Shown piece by piece: positions 48,999 through 61,010 of a DNA stretch of 64,000 bases. The notes beneath the pieces are model-generated. The model was not told the DNA's origin, did no database searches, and saw only the letters and a list, made by a program, of their open reading frames with translations. This DNA is from Thermothelomyces thermophilus ATCC 42464 (taxonomy: Eukaryota; Ascomycota; Sordariomycetes; Sordariales; Chaetomiaceae). Location of the stretch: the NCBI RefSeq assembly GCF_000226095.1, contig NC_016477.1, forward strand, positions 3,596,001 to 3,660,000, written 5' to 3'. The translations under genes were made by a program, and so were the position numbers. Each line of letters opens with the position of its first letter. The first letter of the stretch is position 1.

Positions 48999-49726
48999 TG
49001 CTTGTAACGTGACTAATTATGCTTTGATTTGCCGACTTTCAACGATAAATCAAACGCCGAACGAGTGGGTGACAGGTGGCCACGCTAACTGGCGTCTGGT
49101 CGATCGAGCAATACAAGACGTCCACAATGAATCTGTCGCTGGCGTCTATAGTGACTTGCACCAATCCCAAGAGGCCTAGACCTACTGCGTAGCAGTAGAC
49201 TGTGAGACGGGGGCGCTAGAGTCGCACGTTCTTGGGATGCGGAGTCCGCGGGCACCGATGAGTAAGATACGAAGAGGAATATGGAGGCTGTGTTCTAGAA
49301 CTGACGTCGCTAGAGAAAAGTAATAGAGTGTAGCAGGGATTAAAGCACCAGGAACAATGGAGGCGAATAATTATAGGTTCGGAGTTGAGCCCGGTAATTT
49401 TTGGTTTCAGTTGGCAACCGGCTTTCTTTGGAACAGCCAAGAGCAGAGAGACGAGGCTAAAAAAAAAAAAATACCTACGGGCTTCCCGAATAAAGCCGTA
49501 TAGCCAGTCAGGGTTAGGGTAAAGATGCCATGTGGTGAGCAGCGAGGTTCCTGAGACGATTAATTAATACAATATCCAGCAAAGGCAGGCTCCACGAGAG
49601 GATGGAATTTTCTTTTTTTCCCTGCTCTTGAGTAGAATGTTCGAGGTCAAGATTCCATGCATACATCTTACACACTTGACCCCTCCCCATTTATACCGAA
49701 CCCCTCTTCTAATACCTCGTTTGCAC
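48999..49726. promoter_or_regulatory. promoter of the Zn2Cys6 gene and 3' flank of the amine oxidase gene
   Basis: 728 bp, ordinary composition, one A12 run near 49,460. No gene supported on either strand. Confidence 0.5.
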
Positions 49727-52007
49727 TTACCGCCCCCTGAATCTCTCGACACAGCACTCCGCCTCTTTCTCTTCCTTCCGTTCCTCTCCAACCCCGCCCC
49801 CAGTTTCAACCAACACGCTCAGGTTCCTCTCCTGTGTCGACGGCGGTACGTCCAGAGCCGGGTTCCGCTCAAAGAAGTTGACCGGCTTCAGCCCGACAAC
49901 CATCTTCTCGGCCGGCATGATCGGCCAGTCCTCGACGCGGGGGTTGTGCGTGGACCCAAAGGTATGCCACACGACAATGTCTGCGTTCCTGACGCACGTA
50001 TCATCCTCTTCCTCCACCACGTTCCCTTCCTTTCCGCCTTTCTTCTCGTTTCCCCTTCCCTCTCGGTTGCTGCTGCTCCCTCCGACCTCTTCTCCTCTCC
50101 TTCGCTCCCTGCGCTTGCGGATCCACGAGGCGATCCCCTCGCCGCCCGCCGACTGCATGGTGAAGCGGCCGGCGGGGAAGGCCTCGTCGTCGGCGTGGCG
50201 CGTGACCCAGACCGCGTGGGCGCCGAACTCGGACCGGCGCGCGTGCAGGCTGTCCGGATGCGCGAGCAGCAGCTGGCTGTAGCAGGGCAGCAGGCGGACG
50301 CCGACGGGGGTGCGCGCGACCGGGTGGTGCCTGCGCTCGTTGACGATCTTGAAGACGCGGTTGGTGGTGTGGTCGAGGTCCAGGCCCGTCTCGTGCTCGA
50401 CGTACGTCTGCCGGGTGACGTAGCCGACCCCGTGCGGGTTGTCGGCCGCCGAGGGCGGCAGCGGGTGCGACTCCTCGACCAACAGCGAGTTGGCCCGGTA
50501 GCCGTCCACGGCCGGGTCGATGCGCAGGCAGAAGAGGTGCTGGTGGAAGGGGGCCAGCACGCCGGGGGCCACCGTCGTGCCGTAGGGGAGCGGGGCCGGG
50601 GACGAGAAGTCGGCGGGCGCCGTGGAGAGGATGCCGGTGGCGCGCACCTCGTAGTGCAGGGACGCGTCCTGACCGAAGTAGAAGCAGAAGACGTACTCGT
50701 AGTTGCTGGCCGTGATGATGGTCTGGAGGACCAGCACGCGGGACCGCGCCACGGCGGCGTTGCCGGTACGCGGGTTGGTGTGCTTCCAGAGGATGCCGTC
50801 GTCGATCTCGTGGCAGCAGATGACGTGGGGCATCTTGAGCGGAGTGCCGTCGCGCGAGACGAGCCAGCCGTCAAAGTACTTGATGTGGCCCAGGCAGTCG
50901 CAGCCCAGCTGGAGGTTGTTGGCGCAGACGCCCGCCCCGTCGTTGCCCAGGTCGAAGGCGGCCTTGCGCGGGTACGGCGTGCGGGGGTCGCCGTAGGGCA
51001 CAAACATCTCGGCCAGGGACAGCCGGTAGTACAGGCTGCGGTCGTCGAAGCGGACGTCGTGCAGAGTCATGCCCTCGCGGTAGTTGAATCCCACCCGCAT
51101 CGTCCACTTCTCCCAGGTGATCTTGTTCCCCTCGATGGAGAAGGACGGGCCCTCGGGCTGGGAGACGTGGTAGGGCTTCGTGGTGGTGCGCTGCTTGGTA
51201 TTGAGGGTCGGGTAGTACTCGCTTCCTTCGTGGATCTTGCGGCGGTCAAACTCCTTCGGGTTGCCTTCGGTCCGCACACGATCATGCTCCCCTGACGGGA
51301 GGTGCAAGATCTTGACCACTTTGAGATCGTCGGACACCTCGACGCATAACTCGAGCGGGTACGCGTAGTAGTTGGCGTCCTTGTCGTCGGAGAGGCGCAT
51401 GTAGAACCAGCACTGCGAAAAGCCTTGTTGTTAGAATATACAGGACTCACGGGCCCGAGAATTCTCCCGTCGCATTCATTCATACCATGGTCATCCGCTT
51501 GGACATGTCGTTCATGCCGTCGGGGCCGTACGTCCACGGCTCGACTACCACTGTGGACCCTTCTGGGAGGTTAAGGGCGGCCACTTGCTCCTTGACGCGG
51601 GGGTCGGCCATGCATGCCAGTTCGACCTTGCGCATGTACTCTCCGTCAATGTGCGCATGCCGGCCGTGGAGAGTCTCCTCGGCGACCACGGCTTGCTGGT
51701 CGAGGTTGACCTTGTACTCGGTGAAAGTGCTGTCGACATATGCCTGCACCCTGGCCATTCGCGCTGGAGTTTTTGCTGTCTCGGAGCCCCCATGCTCCAT
51801 TTCCAGGAAAGGGACCATCTCGGACTTGGGAGGCTCCCAGAGGGTGATGACCCGGAAATGAATGTCCGTGCCAGGGACATAGCGTCGCAGAATATCAGCG
51901 GCCTGCGCCCCTCAGTATCTTGTCCCGTGATTCTTTGCGCGAACATCTCTTACCTGCCGGATCTCGCTCGACGTCAGGGGGTCAAAGGGATGATGCCGCA
52001 GACTCAT
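49727..52007 (-). CDS. copper amine oxidase (topaquinone-dependent primary-amine oxidase)
   Basis: Exons 51954-52007, 51486-51902 and 49727-51412, introns of 51 and 73 bp, 718 residues. Oxidises primary amines to aldehydes with release of ammonia and H2O2. The family's catalytic set is visible: Asp base in A-F-D-L-G-N-D-G-A-G (about D311); the Tyr converted to topaquinone in T-A-S-N-Y-E-Y (about Y395); copper ligands in F-H-Q-H (H447, H449) and the later G-S-T-H; and the D-W-P-I-M-P signature. The start M-S-L-R-H-H-P-F-D-P-L resembles other fungal members. There is no signal peptide, and the C-terminus is not a clear PTS1 (ends R-G-R), so location is open. Two oddities: a Lys/Glu/Gly-rich insert of about 40 residues before the last conserved block, and a charged C-terminal tail. 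Confidence 0.92.
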
Positions 52008-52524
52008 CGTGAAGGCTAGGTTGATCCAGCAGCCCAATGTTTGGCCTTTCTCAATTTTTGAAATTTTGCGAGGGGGGATGCGGAATACCGGATCGAGGAA
52101 CGGGGTGTCTTGCCGGAGAGACTTGCAGCGAAGAGGCGGGAAGAGGTTGACGAATTTATGCATAAGGTACGCAGTCTTTCCTCCGTTTTGGGCGGACCGA
52201 AAGCCGGTGTTGGCCGAGTCGGAGCGGGGGTGATAGCGCTAACGGTATGTGTAGCCGGCCCGAGCGGGATCGGCTCCGGAGCCGGATCCGCTAAGGTTAG
52301 GTTGAGCCGAAGCAGAGGCAAAACCTCGGTCAAAGAACAGGTCAATGTCGACTATCCTGCCACAGTGGCCGCCAACCTGCTGAGAGTCTTGTGCAGCCCC
52401 TTTGCATTGCATGTTGTCGCACTCTTCCATCTCTATCTTCCATTTCCCTGGGACGTGGGAACTCTGGGTTCATCAACCCAACTAGCGGAGATCGTTCCCC
52501 CCGGCCAAGTTTGATAAGGTTTTC
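52008..52524. promoter_or_regulatory. amine oxidase promoter and 3' flank of the SDR gene
   Basis: 517 bp. An open stretch at 52,110-52,514 (plus) shows no family features. Nothing else seen. Confidence 0.5.
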
Positions 52525-53721
52525 TCAAACAGATTTTGCGCCGAGGAAAGCCTTTGCACTATCGACCACACTCTGGCGAAATCCAATCCATTCCCTACCA
52601 AGCAGTGATGCCGCCTTGCTCGAGTCAAATTTCCAGGTCATACGGGGATACCTCTCCCCAGGATTCCCTTCCCCGATCTTCTCTCGCCTCTCCGGAAAGC
52701 TCTCCCGCAGTACGTCGGCGATTTGCTGGGGAGATATCGGTGGCTGTGCAGTTAGCACATACCGGTTACGAGCACCCGGCTGCTCGCCGTGCTGCTCAAA
52801 GACCCTGAGGACCAGCTCGGCCACGTCGCGCACGTCGATGAAGGTGCTTCGGATGGGGGAAAACTCGGGTATGGGGCCCCCCTCGAAGATGTCGTAAACT
52901 TCTTTGATTCGAATGCTAAGACTCGAGATAGGTTCGGGGAGGTACAGCGGCGGCCCAAACACCGGCCTTGGGTTCCGTTCGTACTCGAGATCAGTCTGAG
53001 TTTGTATCAAGGAAGACAAGGGAGAACTCACGCAGGGCATAGGCTCGTCATAGCGAACTCGACCCCGGTCTCCTTCCCATATTTCCAGAACGCTCTCTCA
53101 GCAGCCGTCTTGCTCGCCTGGTGAAAGGTGTACCCGGGCGCGCTTGTTCCCAGCCTGCGGAGTTCCTCCTCAGCGACGTCATTCCAGTCGCTTTCGGTAA
53201 AGACGTGTCCTGCTGGCCTGTTCGGGGAGAATACGGCACTCATGCTAGACATGAACACCACCGACTTAAGCGCGTCTTTCCCAGATCTCTTCCTAGCCTC
53301 GACAAGGGCCGAGGACAAAAGGGAGGTGGTTCCCTGGACAGCGGCCCGCATCATGGGTGCCGGGTCTGTCTCGGTCGTGGATACAGGGCTCGCGATGTGA
53401 GCTATCGCTTGGACGCCTGGATCAACGCACGACAGTCAGCAGCTGGAGTTGTCGATCTATGATGAAAAGAAGGAAAAGAGGAAGCGAACCATCCACGGCG
53501 CGGTCAAAAGCTCCATCGGCGCTGATGTCGGGAATTTCCACCAGCTCCAGTCTGTCTCCATCGTGGTACTCATTGAGCTTGCGGACAAGGTTCTCGACGT
53601 TCGCCGTCCTCGCACGCACAGTGCCCCGAACAGCGTATCCGTCCTTGAAAAGGGCTGCTGCCGTGTGTGCGGCGATGTAACCGTTGATGCCTGTGACGAG
53701 CACGAGACGCTTGCGCGCCAT
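52525..53721 (-). CDS. extended SDR reductase (dihydroflavonol reductase/Gre2-like), catalytic Tyr replaced by His
   Basis: Exons 53490-53721, 53032-53416 and 52525-52966, introns of 73 and 65 bp, 352 residues. The N-terminal Rossmann motif T-G-I-N-G-Y-I-A (residues 10-17) binds NAD(P). I-A-S-P-V and the F-M-S-S-M-S-A-V strand follow, then A-P-V-F-G-P-P, which is built across the second splice junction and supports it. Members of this family reduce ketones or aldehydes using a Y-x3-K pair. Here the pair reads H176-Q-A-S-K180 in the codons CAC...AAG, so the Tyr is missing, although Tyr173 is three residues upstream. Either the substrate class or activity differs, or this is a recent C/T change. 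It is adjacent to the amine oxidase on the same strand, but they are separate genes. Confidence 0.85.
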
Positions 53722-54261
53722 TGTAAATAATAATTAGCGAAGCTTTCTGATTATTATTATTATTAGCACTGCTGATGGGAAACTGTGACAGTGTAGCTGG
53801 GAAATCCCGACCTGGCCGAGCTACTGTGCAACTACAATACGGATGATTGGGTGTGTTAATTCCGAAGTCGCTGCCAAGATGGGCATCGGGTGTGTGGGTG
53901 CATTCGAGGAGAGATGGAAAGATGGGCGCTGCTTGTGCCGCCGATGCCCTTCCGAAGCCTCAGCAGCAGCCTTTACGGAAGCAGCAGCGACACGCACACG
54001 TTCTGTAGGTGCCTAGGCATGTATGAAATCAAACCCGAAACAAACTTCGGGGAGAACTTCCTGCCAAATAGATAATTAATTAAGAGTATTTTGAGATTTG
54101 CACTGTCAACGGAAAGAAGCTGAACACAAATCAATTTTCGTTTTCCTTTCCGCTCCAGGTTATTTATTAATTTAACTCCTAAAATCCGACTCGACACCAG
54201 CGAATTCGCATAATCAACTCTCAGACAAATCTTCTTCCAATGATTTTATTTCATTCATTCT
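53722..54261. promoter_or_regulatory. SDR promoter and 3' flank of the VOC gene
   Basis: 540 bp with a short ATT microsatellite (about 53,748-53,766). No gene supported. Confidence 0.5.
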
Positions 54262-54693
54262 TCAGTACACAACCCATACGCCCCTTGTCATGATCTCGAC
54301 GAGATGCCCCTCGCAGTCTCGGACGTACACCGACTTGCCACCTTTCTCCCACTGCATCCTGCCGGCGATCTCGACGCCCTTTTCCTGAAAATGCCTTTCC
54401 CACTCGCCGAGCTCGTTGGCGTCGGCGCAGGCAAATGCGATGTGCTGACCGAGGCCCGTGTCGGCGCCGTGCTTGGGTATGACGCCGGCCTCGGACACCT
54501 TGTCGTTTGTGGTCGTGGCCCGGTCGAAGAGGAGCAGGATCGTATCGTTTGGCAGCGAGAATCCGACGACGGCGGGAAGCTCGATAAAAGGCACGAGGCC
54601 CAGCACGTCCTTGTACCAGGCTGCGAGCTTGCCCAAATCCGAGGTGTACAGGACGGTCTCGACGATGTGGCCCAGCTTCGGTGGCATTTTCAC
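54262..54693 (-). CDS. VOC/glyoxalase-fold protein
   Basis: A single-exon 143-residue protein (start 54693, or 54687 at a second Met). It has the two beta-alpha-beta-beta-beta halves of the vicinal oxygen chelate fold: H-I-V-E-T-V-L-Y near the start, W-Y-K-D-V-L-G-L, then G-Q-H-I-A-F-A, and V-R-D-C-E-G-H-L-V-E-I-M at the end. These His and Glu residues are where VOC enzymes bind their metal. Possible roles in the family include glyoxalase, dioxygenase and resistance-protein functions; nothing in the sequence or neighbourhood selects one. No signal peptide, so probably cytosolic. Confidence 0.82.
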   Translation of the reverse strand: MKMPPKLGHIVETVLYTSDLGKLAAWYKDVLGLVPFIELPAVVGFSLPNDTILLLFDRATTTNDKVSEAGVIPKHGADTGLGQHIAFACADANELGEWERHFQEKGVEIAGRMQWEKGGKSVYVRDCEGHLVEIMTRGVWVVY

Positions 54694-55847
54694 TTTCCTG
54701 TCAAATTCCGAGTGTTGACGACTGAGATTGGTAACGGGAGTTCACTCTGCCTCTTGCTTTCCTGACCCTTAGCTGAGCCTCTGCAAGTGCGACCTTCTAC
54801 GAGGGAGTGGTTTGGTGGAAGGGAAAAGAGGAAAACTGATGGAATAAATTTATATCGTTTGCTCACAGCTCCGCGCGATCCACTTAATTAGCCTTCCATG
54901 ACGACGACAATAAGGGCGTAATACGACCGGTACTTCGGCATCCGTCGGTTCTCCGCGAGACAGCTCGATGTCGGAGCTGCGTCGGTAGCTACCCACTTGC
55001 CTTGCCTCCATTGCCCATTGAGGTTTGGGTTGCATGTGGGCGCCCACTGAATGGACTTTCCAATCAGCGCTCAACACGCGCATCAAGGTAGCTCAACCTA
55101 GAAGGCGTCCAAAGGCTCCAGATCAAGAAGAGGCTCCCCGGACACATTTTATTCTGGAAGCTCACAACAGCAAGAAACCGTCAAGCATGTGGCTGATTGA
55201 CACGATATTAATGCTGCAGCTCAAGTTCTTCCCGGCAGCGAGGGAGGGTCCGGTACGCAATCCTCTGGCACACCTGGGGAGATGGAGACGCTGTCTTGCA
55301 GAACATGGCCAACATCGCGTTGGTGTCTCTGGAGATTGGATGGAGTAATTAAGCTCTGAGCGACACGCAACATCGAGCACAACGATTTGTGACCTCGGCT
55401 TCGTTCAGGGTCGAGACCTCCCTGATTTAGCTTGAACATTTGGGGGCGCCCGCCGAACGACGACGAGAGATCAGTGCTGAAGTGCTCCAGACACGTCGAT
55501 TACCTTCGGACGGCTCATGTCGGGACAGAAGATGTCTTGGGCTGCAACTAGACAAACAACGAGGATCGAGGATGTGGCGTATCGCTTGCTCGCTCCCGAC
55601 GTGAACTTGCCGCTTCTCCACGGCGAAGGGGAGAGACAGAGATAATTAGGTTTCCGCCGGTTGCTCGGGGTTCTTTTCCGTTTCACTAACACTTCCTTGC
55701 ACTGACTAATAATGGAAAAGGCACGGTGCGACTGAGTTTTGAAACTATTTTTGATATCTCTTCCCCCGGATAACTGCAGATAGATGCTGGCTTGCGACTC
55801 CCCCTTCCCCCTGATGACCCGAAACGAAGAAAAACACAAGGCAAAGC
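54694..55847. other. intergenic region, VOC promoter and 3' flank of the acetylesterase gene
   Basis: 1,154 bp. Open stretches such as 55,025-55,348 lack recognisable motifs, splice support or codon character. I see no RNA gene. Confidence 0.5.
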
Positions 55848-56724
55848 TTAGAACACCTGAGGCACCGGGGTCTTGAGATACTCCTTGAGCGGCGTTGTCC
55901 CGTTGAAATCGAGGCTCACGGCCTGCACGAAGGCCTGAGCGACCAAGTCGGCGCCCTCGGGGCTGGTGTGGGTGTGGTCCTGCGGGTAGAGGCCGTTGGT
56001 GGCCGCGTTGCCGAGGCGCAGGAACATGGCGCCGACGGCCTGGAAGTGGTCGACAAAGCTGGCGCCGGCGCCGACGTTCTTGGCGGCCGTGGCGGCGTAG
56101 CCGACGAAGCGCGAGGGCGCGTTGTTGTAGGTGCCGCCCTCCCACATGTTGTTGGGCGTCTGGCTGCTGATGATGACGCGGGCCCCCTTGGCGATGTAGC
56201 TCCGCGCCGCCGCCTCGACGTAGTGGTTGAAGGTGTAGACGATCTCGCCCGTCTTGCCCGAGTAGCAAATCTCGTCGGCCGTGCCCGGGCAGTCGCTGCG
56301 GCCGTTGTCGTTGGCCGAGTTGGGCGACCCGCCGTCGTTGTGGCCAAACTCGATCACTACAATGTCGTCGGTCCGCACCAGCGACTCGATCTCGGCGAAG
56401 CGCCCTTCGTTGGTGTAGCTGCGGGCCGACCGCCCGGAGATGGCCTTGTTGACTACGGGGAGCGTGATGTAGTTCGGGAGGTACTCGCCCCAGCCTAGGT
56501 AGGGAGAGAGGGTGTGAGCCAGATGCTCCCAATCAACGGGGCGGTTTGCATCCGGCTTCTGTCCAGGCAAAGTACTTACCCATAAGCCCGTTGCCCGTCT
56601 TGGCCATGGTGCTGTCGCCGGCGAGGTAGACCGTTGGCGTCGCCCGCCGAGCGGCCTCGACCGGAGTGGCGTGAGCCCCCGAGGCAGCAAGCCCCGCGGC
56701 GAGGAGAGTCGACCACGGTCGCAT
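55848..56724 (-). CDS. secreted rhamnogalacturonan acetylesterase (CE12, SGNH hydrolase)
   Basis: Exons 56580-56724 and 55848-56494 with an 85-bp intron (GTAAGT...CTACCTAG), 263 residues, close to the usual about 250. An N-terminal signal peptide (M-R-P-W-S-T-L-L-A-A-G-L, cut after A-H-A) indicates secretion. The SGNH blocks are in order: Y-L-A-G-D-S-T-M with the nucleophile S38, G-R-S-A-R-S (Gly block), E-F-G-H-N-D-G-G (Asn block), and D221-H-T-H224 as the Asp/His pair. The enzyme removes acetyl groups from the rhamnogalacturonan I backbone of pectin, opening it to lyases and hydrolases. ATG 56724 is chosen over an upstream in-frame Met because it starts the signal peptide. No other pectin gene lies nearby. 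Confidence 0.92.
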
Positions 56725-58046
56725 GTTGTCAAAAGAACTTTTAGCGGCACTGCTTTGTCTCTTGGCTGGCGAAGCGCCCGATTCGAGCCCAGAGAGAAGA
56801 AGCAAGAATAAGGTAACTAGGTAGGTAGGTAGCTAGGTTGTACGCCGCCGCCCCCTAATATCTACGCTGCTCTAATTATGTGTATGTACATACATACAGG
56901 TGCATATATAATTATATACAAAACATGCCCCTGGGCTTACAAGACGAAGCTAGATCGCACCATAGCCCCCGTTCTCTCTCCTCACTCCCCAGTTCGGTGT
57001 ATCAATACCCCATGACACCGACCTAGTCGATTCCACGTTTCTGGCATGACGGATATTGAATAGTTTTGGCGTGCTGGAGCATGCCAAGCCCGTTTTCACG
57101 GTGGTCCATCATCCGCGCTCACCCAGAGGCTGGCCCCTCCCCCACGAGCCGTAAAACAAACGGCGGCCGCGGCGTTTCATGTTTGGTATTGGAGGAAAAA
57201 ACCGCCGTGTAGTAGCATTCTCGTTTACAACCTCCCCACCGCACAAAACGCAAATGGCCGAGGCACGGGCAAGCGGATGAAGAGCATACCCAACTTCGAC
57301 ACGGAAGTCAAGCGCAGAGTAGTTGACTTTGTAGGCAATCGGTTCATCAGCCGGCAGAGCTGGCTGCGCGTCAGCAAATACGCACCAATCGAGTGCCAGA
57401 ACCAGCTCTTTGAGATTCACTTCGATGCTATCCTACATGGCCCTCATCCGCCGGCATTTACGCGCCATTCCCAGTTCCCACTTATCCCGAAAGACCGTTC
57501 CCCTTCCCCACAAAGCCATTACGAACCGGAGCACGTTTCCCCGGGAAGAGCATAAACCGAGCCTCTTAAGAAACAATCATTCGTCTTGGTTGTACCAACA
57601 ACCAACCCGAGCCCGATACGGTTCCGCCTGCGAGATCATGTTACTTAACCCCCGAGAGAGAGCAGCGAGAGAGCCAAAAAAAGACAGAGCTTCTTGGAAG
57701 GCCCAATGTGTGAGAGAGAGAGAGAGAGAGGGAGGGAGAAAAAGACAAAGGAAGGAGCCAGCCACCAGGGCGAGAGGCGACTTCGTTTCGTGATTCGTTG
57801 CAGAAGATGGCAGCGCACCATCATCGAGGGTCGTTCAACAGTTACACCCTCTCAATAACACCTCGCATCTAGCTCGGTTGTGGCCGAGAAACTCTGTGAG
57901 AGCCCTGTTCGCACTGCAACCGCCCTTCCCGCCCACACCCCTCGTTCTCCTCGATCGCTCTGCAGGTGCTAGTCACGCACGAGAGAAGGAGAAAGAGAGA
58001 GAGAAAGGGAGAGGGCGAGGGAGAGAGGAACAATAACCTCCTTCTC
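56725..58046. other. intergenic region, acetylesterase promoter and 3' flank of the ceramide synthase gene
   Basis: 1,322 bp. Contains a TAGG tetranucleotide repeat (56,817-56,835), TA/CATA-rich stretches near 56,880-56,930 and a GA microsatellite. Small open stretches (57,109-57,555) were judged spurious. Confidence 0.5.
57712..57730. repeat. (GA)n microsatellite
   Basis: A perfect GA dinucleotide run flanked by further purine-rich sequence. A similar impure GA/GGA tract occurs at about 57,980-58,030, just after the ceramide synthase stop. Confidence 0.9.
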
Positions 58047-59698
58047 TCACTCCACCTGCTTCTCACACCCAATCCTCCCCAGGAGCTCCTTGCGATCGCT
58101 GTGCCCCGGCAGGCTGACACCAGTAGTGATCGGGGCCTGCCGCTTCACACCCGTCCTGCGCTCCCAGTTCTTGAGGTCGATCTCCTCGACGCCGACCTCC
58201 TCCTCGAGCGGCCGCGCCTCCTCGTACACATACTCGTCCTCGTCCTCGCCGTCGTCCTCGCCGTCGCCGGCCTCGTCGTCGCTGCGCACGTCCTCGGCGG
58301 GCGCGCCCTTGATCACCTTGACGGCAACGCGGAGGATCATGGAGAACCACATGATGGTCAGGCACTGCAGGAACAAGAGCATCGAGAGGAACGACCACTT
58401 GACCGTCTCGTTGTAGCAGAACATGCCCTCCGAGTCCCACAGCGGCTCCAGGAGGTAGGCGATGCCCTTCTCCGCGGGCGGCTCGAACGGGCCCGTGAGG
58501 TTGCCGCGGGCGCCCTTAAAGCAGCCCGTCGGCATGATGTTGGGCGTGTGCGCCCAGACCGAGTAGCACACGGTCAGGTACAGGAAGTGGCGGGCAATCA
58601 GCCACGAGACCATGAAGATGCCGAACATGATGTCGCAGAGGGTGTGGTAGCCGAGGTATTTGAGGCACTTGGCAATCTGTCGCGGCAGCACAAGGCTTGG
58701 TAAGCAAAACTCGAGTCGAGGGCTTCTTCTCAGGAAGGGGTGCTTGAAATGTCTCCACGTACCCCCAGGGCCAAGTCGGACACGTCCATGAGCACGAGGA
58801 TGAGGTTGCCCACCCGGGTGTGGCCGTACCGGTACGAGGTATAGATGAGCACGCTCGTGACGATGTGGTGGGTGAACATTTGCCAGTGGTCTTTCCTGCG
58901 CTCCTCGATGTTGATGACGACCATCTGCTGCAGCCAGAAGCCCAACTGCGCGAGCATGTAGCCCTTCATGAGCCCGGTCAGCTCGCGGTCCGGCCACCCG
59001 GTCCACAGCTCGTGCAGGTTGAGGTAGGCGGGGGACTGGCAATAAATGTACTGGGGATGCCTGTTAGCGATACCACGGGGAAAGGCAGATGGTCGACAAA
59101 ACGTACCAGTCCCAGCGGCCAAAAAACGGCGTAGTAGATGGACATCCACGCCTGCTCGCTAAACCTGGTGATGTCCTTCCTCTTGGATATGCCCTGGGCC
59201 TTGGCGAACGGCGCAAGTATATACTCCATGGTCGCGGCGCGGAGACCGGTCAGCAGAACGACGCAGAAAAGCACGACGTGGCCATCGGCCCAGCCCAGGC
59301 CGTAGTTCCCGGTGCTTGGGTTATAGTAGGACAGGTTGAAGTATTTAGCCGTGTAGTCTCGTGCGCGAGGCATGCCGTGGGCGAGGAAAAGGAGGGCGAG
59401 CAGGTTGAACGAGAAGCCTTGGTTAAAGTTAGCTTCTCTCGTCGTCTTCGAGGGTCGGCGCGGGACTAAGGAGCCTCGACGCACCAATCTGGTTGTCGAC
59501 AAACCAGCGGGTGAGCTGCTTCATCGGGCTCTCGTTTTTCCTCTTCACTCTCCGCACCAGGACGACGTTGCCGTTCGCCTGTTTGTAGAGCGGCCCGTTC
59601 ATGTGCTCGGGTTTTCCACTCCTCCTCGGCGCCCGAGCTGAGCGTCTTGCTGAACCGTTTCCATTATTGCTTGGTGTCGGGGCGGTCGGGGAGCTCAT
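58047..59698 (-). CDS. lag1: LAG1-type ceramide synthase, TLC domain
   Basis: Exons 59485-59698, 59107-59417, 58763-59050 and 58047-58676, introns of 67, 56 and 86 bp, 480 residues. Acyl-CoA-dependent N-acylation of sphingoid bases in the ER. After a basic N-terminus comes a series of membrane helices. The Lag motif lies in exon 3: M-F-T-H-H-I-V-T-S with H236-H237, then M-D-V-S-D with D264 and D267, the residues required for catalysis in the family. The loop with N-I-M-P-T-G-C-F and the last helix (F-L-Q-C-L-T-I-M-W-F) are present. The C-terminus (residues 403-432) is very acidic with S-D-D-E, like the CK2-phosphorylated tails of yeast Lag1/Lac1. A start at the upstream Met is possible, but 59698 fits the family better. 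Head to head with ist3 across 1.3 kb. Confidence 0.93.
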
Positions 59699-61010
59699 GG
59701 TCGCCGCTCTGATCGACTGGCAGCCCGCCAATTGATCGTGCCGAGGTGTGCGTCGACGGGCCGGGAAGCTTGTCGTCGGGATGCTTTGCGCAACGGCTTG
59801 CCGCTTGAGCTGGGTTTCTCTAAACCGGGGAATTTGCCGGGTCCTCTTAAAAAGCCAAGGTGGTGAACGCACTGCGAACCTCGGCCGTTCGTAGTCTGTA
59901 TGCCTTCTGAAAAAGCAAAACTACGAAAAGAGGATGCGCCTTGAAAGAAAAAAACAGACGAGGGCGCGCGGGACTACAATACCAGGGTTTGCGTCAACGG
60001 CGAGGAGAAACACAGCGACCGGGAACAACGAGCGACAGGAGGTGGACAAGGGCAGCGGGATGTTGCTCCACCCTGGTAGTAGTCTGCCCAGAACAAAATG
60101 TTGATTTCGGAGGCTGCCCCACTGAAGATCGAAGGCGCACAAAGGCGGTGGGCAGGTCACAATGCAGCTTCCGGGGCGTCATTAGGGGTCTGCCTCAATT
60201 GAAACGAACGATTGGACCGCCAGGGACTTCGCGTCCCCAGAGCACCACCCACAAGTCCAGCCACAATCGTCTCCAGCGATACGAAGTACTTTTGCCAAGT
60301 GCCCCCTATATTGACTTTTTCACTCCTTCGCCAAGCAGAGAGTCTGGAGAGGCAACCGTTCAACAGCGTTTGAACTGTTGTTCTGTCTAAGACGACTAAG
60401 GAATGAGGAAAAAAGGACGTTTATATTGCCAGTTATTCGATATGTCAGGAGTTGCGAGCGTCGAATTTCGCCGCCGATTGCAGAATTGGACGAAGCGGTT
60501 TGGTTACCTTGCGCATATCCGGGGTAGTTTGGAGATGCATGAATGCGTCGGGGCGGCCAGAGCAATGTGGTCAATCCCCCGCCTTTCCCCCCTCGGTGTC
60601 CGCGGGGTGCTTGGCCTCTCTCAGGATGTGTCTGCATCTGATCAGCCCCCAAGGATAGGCAACCGAACTTGCAGCTACCAATGAGATGGTCTGGTCAAAA
60701 CATGCTCTTGATCTGGTGATTTTGTGTTGCCGCCTCGGGAAACCTAAAACAGCAATAGCACAACACCTTTCCCAACTTCCCACAAACAAGAGGTACGTCC
60801 GTACATTACCTTATTAACCAACCAGGAGAGGAGACCATGGCGCCTTTTGTCGAGCAACATCTCTGTGCATAACCCTAACCCTTATCTTATCACCACTTCG
60901 AACATCTGGTTCTTGGCAGCCTTGCGCCTTGGCTGACCTGAGAATCTCGCAGCCTTTCTTCCCTCCGCCAGTGAGCCATTGTTGCACACGTGCGTGGCCG
61001 CCATCCAACC
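59699..61010. promoter_or_regulatory. divergent intergenic region, ceramide synthase / ist3
   Basis: 1,312 bp carrying both promoters. Open stretches of 60-150 codons on both strands show no motifs. No tRNA or rRNA recognised. Confidence 0.5.

Noticed and set aside
49628-51295. 555-codon open frame on the plus strand opposite the amine oxidase
   Set aside because: A by-product of GC-rich codon use on the opposite strand; the minus strand carries the full catalytic motif set and this frame has no recognisable domain.
55025-55348. 107-codon plus-strand frame
   Set aside because: No family motif, no splice context, lies in a plausible 3' flank; length is expected by chance at this GC content.
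60868-60895. Telomere-like CCCTAACCCT word
   Set aside because: Barely two units inside a gene promoter; no array.
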